Shown piece by piece: positions 1 to 4,984 of a stretch of 7,992 nt of DNA. The stretch is from Clostridia bacterium (lineage in GTDB: Bacteria > Bacillota > Clostridia > Oscillospirales > Oscillospiraceae): assembly GCA_021153265.1 (NCBI GenBank), contig JAGKTU010000097.1:1-7992 (forward strand), given 5' to 3'. Position 1 is the first letter of the stretch. Every line of letters starts with the position of its first letter. Under the pieces are notes generated by a model. The model saw only the letters and a program-made list of their open reading frames with translations, ran no database searches and was not told where the DNA came from. The position numbers and the translations under genes are program-made.

Positions 1-2
1 TC

Positions 3-800
3 ATCGCCCGGGAGATCTTTGAACACCGGAAGGGCTACGATGGCGTGGTGGTGTCCCACGGCACGGATACCATGGCCTATACTGCCTCGGCGGTGACCTT
101 CATGCTGCCGAATATCGATGTTCCCGTGGTCTTCACCGGTTCGCAGCTTCCTTTGGCGGACATCCTGTCTGACGGACCGGATAATCTGCGCACCGCCTTT
201 GCCATGGCGGCATCGGGGTGTCCCGGTGTGTTTCTGGCCTTCGACCGGAAGGTCATGCTGGGCTGCCGGGCGGTGAAGGTTCGGGCATCCGGTTTCTCTG
301 CTTTTGAGAGTGTGAACGCCCGGTATGCCGCACAGGTGAGCAATCTGGGCTTAGTGGTTGACCGCCGGGTGCTGCCTGTTATGTCCGGCGAGCCGGAACT
401 TCGCACCGAAATCAGCCCCAATGTGTTCCTTTTGAAGCTGACCCCGGGATTGAATCCCGCCATTTTCGACATGGTGGCGGCCATGGGCTACAAGGGCATC
501 GTCATCGAGGCCTTCGGCCTTGGCGGTATCAATGTGCTGAACAAGAGCCTGCGCAGCATCCACCGCTGCGTGGAGGACGGCGTTTCCGTAGTGGTCACCA
601 CCCAGTGCCTGTACGACAGCTCCGACCTGCGGGTCTATCAGGTGGGCAATAAACTGCTGCAGCTGGGCGTAATCCAAGGCCTCGACATGACCTCGGAAGC
701 CGCCATGACCAAGCTCATGTGGGCGCTGGGTCAGGGCATGGAGCAGAGCGAAATTGCGGAGCTGTTTACGAAGAGTCTTGCCGGCGAGATCGCCGTTTGA
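3..800 (+). CDS. ansA: L-asparaginase, type I (AnsA-like), 5' end missing
   Basis: This enzyme hydrolyses L-asparagine to aspartate and ammonia. The reading frame is open from base 3, so the gene starts before the window; about 265 residues are visible, against roughly 330-340 for the family. The N-terminal TGGTI segment with the first catalytic threonine is therefore not seen. What is seen: the second signature HGTDTMAYTAS, whose catalytic Thr and Asp codons are at 63-68; the segment VVFTGSQLPLAD; and GCRAVKVRASGFSAFES with the expected active-site lysine at 276-278. A GTG at 45 lies inside the conserved core and is not a start. The lack of any visible signal peptide cannot be judged because the start is missing; the cytoplasmic type I call rests on the AnsA-like wording of the core. 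The stop at 798-800 is 30 bases before the next gene, which suggests co-transcription with the pyrophosphatase. Glutaminase side activity cannot be judged from sequence. Confidence 0.93.
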   Translation: MAREIFEHRKGYDGVVVSHGTDTMAYTASAVTFMLPNIDVPVVFTGSQLPLADILSDGPDNLRTAFAMAASGCPGVFLAFDRKVMLGCRAVKVRASGFSAFESVNARYAAQVSNLGLVVDRRVLPVMSGEPELRTEISPNVFLLKLTPGLNPAIFDMVAAMGYKGIVIEAFGLGGINVLNKSLRSIHRCVEDGVSVVVTTQCLYDSSDLRVYQVGNKLLQLGVIQGLDMTSEAAMTKLMWALGQGMEQSEIAELFTKSLAGEIAV

Positions 801-816
801 TTGCAATATTCATTCC

Positions 817-823
817 AAGGAGG
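817..823 (+). promoter_or_regulatory. Ribosome binding site (AAGGAGG) fixing the pyrophosphatase start
   Basis: A perfect AAGGAGG lies 7 bases before ATG 831. The frame is open back to a TTG at 801, but that TTG lies upstream of this site and directly abuts the asparaginase stop. The ATG is therefore the start. Confidence 0.9.
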
Positions 824-830
824 CGTTTTT

Positions 831-2444
831 ATGGATCCCATTTATGTCACCGGACACCGAAATCCGGACACCGATTCCATTGTGGCCGCCATGGCCTATG
901 CCGCGCTGCGAAATGCCTGCGGCGACCGGGAATATGAGGCAGCCTGCCTCGGCGATCCCTCCGAGGAGACCCAGATCGTGCTGGAGCGGTTCGGTTTCCA
1001 ACCGCCCAAACGCATCCACAATATGTATACCCAGGTTCGCGATCTGGAATTTGACACGCCGCCGGTACTGAGTGCTGCCGTGACGGTGGGTCTGGCTTGG
1101 GACGAGCTGCAGAAGCATCCCAATCTCGCTGCCCTGCCGGTGGCCAAGGAGGATGGCACGCTCTACGGTGTGCTTTCCCGGTCGGATGTGGCCAATTATC
1201 ATATGTCCAATATCACCTCCAGTACTTTGGAGGACGTTCCCCTGTTCAACATCCTCTCCGTGCTGGAGGGCAAGCTCCTCAATGAGGCCGGTGAGCAGGT
1301 GGATTCCGTGGGCGGCGAGATCGTCATCGCCCTGCCCCAGAGCCGGGAGGAACTGCTGTTCCAGAACCATAAATCCGTGGTGATCTGCGGCGACCAGCCG
1401 GAGATGATCCGAAGAGCCTTGCAGATGAATGTGAGCTGTCTGGTGCTGTGTCAGGCAGAACTGCCCGGGGAACTGCGGAAGCTTCCGACGAAGACCTGCG
1501 TCATCGCCACGCCCTACGACGCCTACCGGGCGGCACGGCTGATCTTCCAGTCCGCGCCCATCGGACGCATCTGCGGCACCACCGGTGTGGTGGGTGTTCA
1601 CCTGAACGACCGGGTGGACGATGTGAAGGAAACGGTTCTGAAGCACCGCCATCCCAGCTACCCCATTCTGGACAGCGATAACAAGGTGGTGGGCGTGTTG
1701 ACCCGGTATCATCTGCTGCGCCCCCGGCGCAAGAGGGTGGTACTGGTGGATCACAACGAGGCTTCCCAGTCCGTTCCCGGTCTGGAGGAGGCGGAGATTC
1801 TGGAGATCATCGATCACCACCGCCTTGCGGACATCCAGACCCGAAGCCCCATTTACGTTCGCAACGAGCCGGTTGGCTCCACCAATACCATCATCGCGTC
1901 CATGTTCCAGGACCGGGGTCTGATGCCCTCGGCCAATATGGCCGGCATGATGGCGGCGGCGATCCTCTCGGACACCGTCATGTTCAAGTCCCCCACCTGT
2001 ACCGAACGGGACATCCGCACCGCCGAGCGCATGGCGCGGATCGCCAATGTTTCGCTGGAGGAGCTGGGACGGGAGATGTTCTCCGCTTCCGTGGAGGGCA
2101 GATCCGCCGAAGATCTGCTGTTTGCCGATTACAAGGAGTTCCTCATTGCAGGCAACTCTTTGGCGGTGGCCCAGATCGCCTGCGTGGACAGCCTTGGTAT
2201 GCTGGAGCGGAAGGAGGAGTTCCTGAAGCTCATGGGCAGCCACGCCAAGGAGAAAAAATTGGATCTGATGGTGCTGATGCTGACAGACGTGCTGCTGGAA
2301 GGCTCTCAGATCCTGTATGTTGGCGACGACGAGACCATCCATCAGGCTTTCAACGTAAGTCCCAAGGACAACTGCGCCTTCCTGCCCCGGATCATGAGCC
2401 GGAAGAAGCAGGTGGTGCCGATGCTGTCGGCATTGTGGGCATAA
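831..2444 (+). CDS. ppaC: Manganese-dependent inorganic pyrophosphatase, family II, with CBS and DRTGG domains
   Basis: Cytoplasmic enzyme that hydrolyses pyrophosphate to phosphate, pulling biosynthetic reactions forward. It has 537 residues, far longer than the roughly 310 of plain family II enzymes, because a regulatory block interrupts the DHH catalytic domain. Order: DHH part 1 (about 1-65) with GHRNPDTDS, giving metal ligands His9, Asp13 and Asp15; first CBS domain (about 72-128); DRTGG domain (about 135-245), with CGDQPE and ATPYDAYRAARLI; second CBS domain (about 247-297). DHH part 2 follows with VDHNE (Asp307, His308), IIDHH (328-330), EPVGST and LSDTVMFKSPT (Asp381). The DHHA2 domain runs from about 425 to the end and carries the substrate-binding SRKKQ (523-527). 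All expected catalytic motifs are intact. In characterised relatives the CBS pair binds adenine nucleotides (AMP and ADP inhibit, ATP can activate) and DRTGG-containing forms respond to diadenosine polyphosphates; the same control is inferred here. It follows the asparaginase gene by 30 bases. Confidence 0.95.
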   Translation: MDPIYVTGHRNPDTDSIVAAMAYAALRNACGDREYEAACLGDPSEETQIVLERFGFQPPKRIHNMYTQVRDLEFDTPPVLSAAVTVGLAWDELQKHPNLAALPVAKEDGTLYGVLSRSDVANYHMSNITSSTLEDVPLFNILSVLEGKLLNEAGEQVDSVGGEIVIALPQSREELLFQNHKSVVICGDQPEMIRRALQMNVSCLVLCQAELPGELRKLPTKTCVIATPYDAYRAARLIFQSAPIGRICGTTGVVGVHLNDRVDDVKETVLKHRHPSYPILDSDNKVVGVLTRYHLLRPRRKRVVLVDHNEASQSVPGLEEAEILEIIDHHRLADIQTRSPIYVRNEPVGSTNTIIASMFQDRGLMPSANMAGMMAAAILSDTVMFKSPTCTERDIRTAERMARIANVSLEELGREMFSASVEGRSAEDLLFADYKEFLIAGNSLAVAQIACVDSLGMLERKEEFLKLMGSHAKEKKLDLMVLMLTDVLLEGSQILYVGDDETIHQAFNVSPKDNCAFLPRIMSRKKQVVPMLSALWA

Positions 2445-2452
2445 AACTCCAA

Positions 2453-2554
2453 AGCCTCCCCTGTGTAAGGGGAGGTGCCCCAGCGGGGCGGAGGGGTTGC
2501 CAATCCCTCAGTCACGGCTTGCGCCGTGCCAGCTCCCTTTACACAAGGGAGCCT
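2453..2554. repeat. Intergenic palindromic repeat element with four or five hairpins
   Basis: A block of about 100 bp made almost entirely of stem-loops begins 9 bases after the pyrophosphatase stop. Stems: CCTCCCC 2455-2461 with GGGGAGG 2469-2475; GCCCC 2477-2481 with GGGGC 2485-2489; GAGGGGTT 2491-2498 with AATCCCTC 2502-2509 (one G-U pair); CACGGC 2513-2518 with GCCGTG 2523-2528; GCTCCCTT 2532-2539 with AAGGGAGC 2545-2552. The outer hairpins are imperfect inverted copies of each other (CTGTGTAA on the left, TTACACAAG on the right), so the ends form a terminal inverted repeat like that of a MITE or REP-type element. I recall very similar sequences scattered between genes in Faecalibacterium and related Oscillospiraceae; copy number cannot be tested in this window. 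No open frame is seen. There is no U-run after any stem, so a standard intrinsic terminator is not supported, though the folded RNA could protect the upstream mRNA 3' end. Confidence 0.75.
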
Positions 2555-2601
2555 TGAGAAGCGTGCGCGGGCTGGATTTTTACCGAATCACGAAGCTGGG
2601 G

Positions 2602-2643
2602 CGGAAATGAAACATTAAGATTCCGTAAAATTTCCGTTTTTTT
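2602..2643 (+). terminator. Possible weak intrinsic terminator
   Basis: CGGAAAT at 2602-2608 can pair with ATTTCCG at 2630-2636, and a run of seven T (2637-2643) follows directly. The stem is AT-rich and the loop is 21 bases, so it would be weak. The T-run is also part of an AT palindrome (about 2638-2651) next to the holB promoter and may instead act as an UP-element-like sequence. Confidence 0.25.
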
Positions 2644-2653
2644 GCAAAAAAGT

Positions 2654-2682
2654 GTGACAAATCCCGGAATCTATGCTATCAT
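2654..2682 (+). promoter_or_regulatory. Sigma-A-type promoter for holB (extended -10)
   Basis: The -35 box GTGACA (2654-2659, 5 of 6 to TTGACA) and the -10 box TATCAT (2677-2682, 5 of 6 to TATAAT) are separated by exactly 17 bases. A TG at 2674-2675 with one base before the -10 gives an extended -10. A/T tracts at about 2626-2651 just upstream resemble an UP element. The predicted start is near 2689, leaving a leader of only about 15 bases that begins at the ribosome binding site. This is the likely promoter for the holB-ricT-LTA synthase unit. Confidence 0.75.
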
Positions 2683-2690
2683 AACATTTT

Positions 2691-2697
2691 AAGGAGG
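2691..2697 (+). promoter_or_regulatory. Ribosome binding site of holB
   Basis: AAGGAGG, within the purine run AAGGAGGGGAAA, lies 6 bases before ATG 2704 and supports that start. Confidence 0.88.
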
Positions 2698-2703
2698 GGA
2701 AAT

Positions 2704-3654
2704 ATGGGCTTCGATACCTTGCTGGGCAACGAGCGGCTGAAAGACAATTTGTCGAGCAGCCTGCAAAAAGGCCGTATTTCCCACTTTTATCTGATCTCCG
2801 GCCCGGCTGGTTCGGGCAAACGGACACTGGCGCGGCTGCTCAGCGCGGCCATCCTCTGCCGGGAAGGGCAAAGCCCCTGTCTGCGCTGCGGCATCTGCCG
2901 CCGGGTGCAGGAGGGCAATCACCCGGATGTGATCACGGTGGAAGACCCGGAACACAAGAATGTGTCGGTAAAGCTGGTGCGCCAGTACCGGGATGATGCT
3001 TTTATCCGCCCCAATGAATCCGACCATAAAATTTACCTCTTCCCACAGGATCTGGGTCTGGAGGGCCAGAACGCACTGCTGAAGCTGCTGGAAGAGCCGC
3101 CACCCTACGGCGTATTTATCCTGCTGACGGAAAACCCGGAAAAGCTGCTGCCCACGGTTCGCTCCCGGTGTACGGAGCTGAAAATGCAGGCGCTGCCCAG
3201 GAATGTGCTGCTGGAGCAGCTTGCCAAGGACTTCCCCAAGGCTGACCGGGAGGAATTGCAGGCGGCGGCAGAGCGCAGCGGCGGATTTTTGGGTCAGGCG
3301 CGGCAAATGCTGGCAGATGGCAGCGAAACGCTGCCCCAGACCGAGAGTTTCGTCCGTGCGATGGCACAAAAAGATGCGCTGGAGCTGACCGTGACGCTGG
3401 TTTCCATGGAAAAGTGGAAGCGGGAAGCGCTCATTGACGCTCTGGACAGCTGGATCGCCATTACAGAAGGGGCGCTTGCCAGTAGAGTCGGTGGCGCGAC
3501 CGTCTATGCCCTGTCCCGGAATCTGGCGGCTGCCCGAACAAGCCCGGAACTTCTGGATGCTCTGCTGCATCTGAAAAAAGCCCGGGAGTATGCCCTGAGT
3601 AACGTCTCCCCTGCCGCCATTTGCGGCTATCTGCAGTGGCAGCTGCGGAGTTAA
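2704..3654 (+). CDS. holB: DNA polymerase III clamp-loader subunit delta-prime
   Basis: AAA+ subunit of the clamp loader that places the beta sliding clamp on primed DNA during chromosome replication. It has 316 residues, close to Firmicute delta-prime lengths. Visible: an N-terminal segment FDTLLGNERLKDNL; Walker A GPAGSGKRT (33-41) with Lys39; a zinc-binding cysteine set typical of clamp-loader ATPases (Cys52, 59, 62, 65); the conserved GQNALLKLLEEPP (121-133); the arginine-finger motif SRC (154-156); and a C-terminal helical collar domain. The Walker B position reads YLFPQDLGLEG (111-121) rather than the usual IIDxAD type, so the acidic metal ligand appears lost. With an intact SRC, that suggests a structural or arginine-finger role more than own ATP hydrolysis. 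A dnaX product (tau/gamma) is unlikely: the protein is short, lacks the normal Walker B and sits next to ricT, as holB does in Bacillus subtilis. The tmk gene usually found upstream is absent here; a repeat and a fresh promoter take its place. Confidence 0.92.
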   Translation: MGFDTLLGNERLKDNLSSSLQKGRISHFYLISGPAGSGKRTLARLLSAAILCREGQSPCLRCGICRRVQEGNHPDVITVEDPEHKNVSVKLVRQYRDDAFIRPNESDHKIYLFPQDLGLEGQNALLKLLEEPPPYGVFILLTENPEKLLPTVRSRCTELKMQALPRNVLLEQLAKDFPKADREELQAAAERSGGFLGQARQMLADGSETLPQTESFVRAMAQKDALELTVTLVSMEKWKREALIDALDSWIAITEGALASRVGGATVYALSRNLAAARTSPELLDALLHLKKAREYALSNVSPAAICGYLQWQLRS

Positions 3655-3683
3655 TTCAAATATTCTGCATTTTGCATTTCTAT

Positions 3684-3689
3684 AAGGAG
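3684..3689 (+). promoter_or_regulatory. Ribosome binding site of ricT
   Basis: AAGGAG lies 8 bases before ATG 3698. The 43-base gap after holB shows no terminator; it contains only a tandem TGCATTT pair (3666-3679). Confidence 0.85.
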
Positions 3690-3697
3690 CAAAACCC

Positions 3698-4945
3698 ATG
3701 GAAGAAATCACGCAAACCGTGCCGGAGCAGCCCACCACCGCGGAAGTGGTGGACATCCAGTTCCGTCCCGGCCAGAAAGTCTACTTTTTCGACCCGGCCG
3801 GTGTCCAGTATGCCGCCGGTGATCATGTCATCATCGATACCGCCCGGGGCGCCGAATTCGGCACCGTCACCGCCGGCAATCACACCATCCCCATGAAAGA
3901 AGTGGTGGCGCCCCTGCGCTGTGTGCTGCGCAAGGCCACCCAGCAGGACGAGCGGATCATCGCCGAGAACCGGGCCAAGGAGAAAAAGGCCTACGAGGTC
4001 TGTCTGCAGAAGGTGGCGGAGCACAATTTGGATATGCAGCTGGTGTCCGCTGAGTGTGCCTTCGACGGCAGCAAGATCCTGTTCTACTTCACCGCCGACG
4101 AGCGTGTGGACTTCCGGGAACTGGTCAAGAATCTGGCTTCCGTCTTCCACACCCGCATCGAACTGCGGCAGATCGGCGTCCGGGACAAGGCCAAGATGGT
4201 GGGCGGTCTGGGCATCTGCGGCAGACCCTTCTGCTGCGCCAGCTTCCTGGATGACTTCCAGCCCGTGTCCATCAAGATGGCCAAGACTCAGAACTTAAGT
4301 CTGAACCCCACCAAGATCTCCGGCACCTGTGGCCGTCTGATGTGCTGCCTGAAATACGAGCAGGAGGCCTATGAGGATCTGATCCGCACCGCACCCAAGA
4401 TGGATTCCTTCGTGGATACTCCCGAGGGCCGCGGCACGGTGGTGGATGTGAATCTGCTGCGTCAGCAGGTGAAGGTCCGCATGGAGGATTCCCCCGAGAC
4501 CATCTCCACCTTCAAGAATGTGGACATCGCTGTGCTTCGCAGCGGTAAGGCAAAGAAAAGCGATCCCCCCATCCCGGATGATCTGGCCCCCATTTCCGGC
4601 AGCGGCAAGCGGGTGCGGAAGGTGGAAGAACCGGAAGACAGGCTCTTCTTAGACCCCATCAAGTTCCGCTACAGCACCGAGGCTGTGGTGGACGAGCCGG
4701 AAGTGCTTCCCGAAGAGCCGGTGCAGGAGCCTTCTGAGCCGAAGCCGAACCGCAAACGCCGCCGCAGAGGCAGCGGTGAGAAGCAGGAGCAGCGGCAGCC
4801 GGAGAAGAAGGAGCCGGAAAAGAAGCCGGAGCCTAAGCAGACAGAAATAACCGACGCCCCGGAAGGCGAGCAGGAGAACAAAAAACCCCGCCGCCGTCCC
4901 AACTACCGTCGTTACCGCAAAAATAAACCGTCCGGCGAGGGTTAA
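3698..4945 (+). CDS. ricT: RicT (YaaT), PSP1-domain iron-sulfur protein, with a long basic tail
   Basis: In Bacillus subtilis RicT acts with RicA and RicF as the Y-complex, which holds [4Fe-4S] clusters, directs RNase Y to selected mRNAs, and affects sporulation, competence and biofilm formation. The core (about residues 15-285) matches the family: VYFFDPAGVQYAAGDHVIID near the N-terminus, then the PSP1 C-terminal domain with GGLGICGRPFCC, FQPVSIKMAKTQNLSLNP and KISGTCGRLMCCLKYE. The six cysteines (174, 179, 180, 211, 216, 217) keep the spacing of the cluster-binding cysteines of the Bacillus protein. At 415 residues it is about 140 longer than that protein. The extra part (about 285-415) is low-complexity, Pro/Glu/Lys/Arg-rich and probably disordered, with basic patches KPNRKRRRRG (349-358) and RRRPNYRRYRKNK (398-410). 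RNA or membrane contact by this tail is inference. It follows holB by 43 bases as in Bacillus and precedes the LTA synthase by 39. No ricA or ricF is in the window. Confidence 0.93.
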   Translation: MEEITQTVPEQPTTAEVVDIQFRPGQKVYFFDPAGVQYAAGDHVIIDTARGAEFGTVTAGNHTIPMKEVVAPLRCVLRKATQQDERIIAENRAKEKKAYEVCLQKVAEHNLDMQLVSAECAFDGSKILFYFTADERVDFRELVKNLASVFHTRIELRQIGVRDKAKMVGGLGICGRPFCCASFLDDFQPVSIKMAKTQNLSLNPTKISGTCGRLMCCLKYEQEAYEDLIRTAPKMDSFVDTPEGRGTVVDVNLLRQQVKVRMEDSPETISTFKNVDIAVLRSGKAKKSDPPIPDDLAPISGSGKRVRKVEEPEDRLFLDPIKFRYSTEAVVDEPEVLPEEPVQEPSEPKPNRKRRRRGSGEKQEQRQPEKKEPEKKPEPKQTEITDAPEGEQENKKPRRRPNYRRYRKNKPSGEG

Positions 4946-4971
4946 TACCCCCACCCAACGCAATGGATACC

Positions 4972-4978
4972 AGGAGGT
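4972..4978 (+). promoter_or_regulatory. Ribosome binding site of the LTA synthase-like gene
   Basis: AGGAGGT lies 6 bases before ATG 4985. It fixes the start and so shows that the unusual Arg/Pro-rich N-terminus is translated. Confidence 0.9.
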
Positions 4979-4984
4979 AAAATC

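Noticed and set aside
801..830. TTG start at 801 for the pyrophosphatase
   Set aside because: It lies before the AAGGAGG at 817-823, and the extra ten residues are not part of the family; ATG 831 begins directly with the conserved motif region.
810..2342. A 510-codon open frame on the - strand opposite the pyrophosphatase
   Set aside because: It lies wholly over a gene with all its family motifs, its protein is rich in His and Gln as expected of an antisense shadow, and it has no credible ribosome binding site context.
2455..2552. The multi-hairpin block as a CRISPR array or riboswitch
   Set aside because: There are no regularly spaced direct repeats with spacers. The hairpins do not match a riboswitch class I know, and the block is placed after a stop codon rather than in a leader next to a start.
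3666..3679. Tandem TGCATTT pair between holB and ricT
   Set aside because: Only two 7-base copies in AT-rich sequence; no link to a known site.
2689..3756. A 355-codon open frame on the - strand over holB
   Set aside because: Shadow of holB; no recognisable domain, and the + strand has Walker A, zinc cysteines and SRC.
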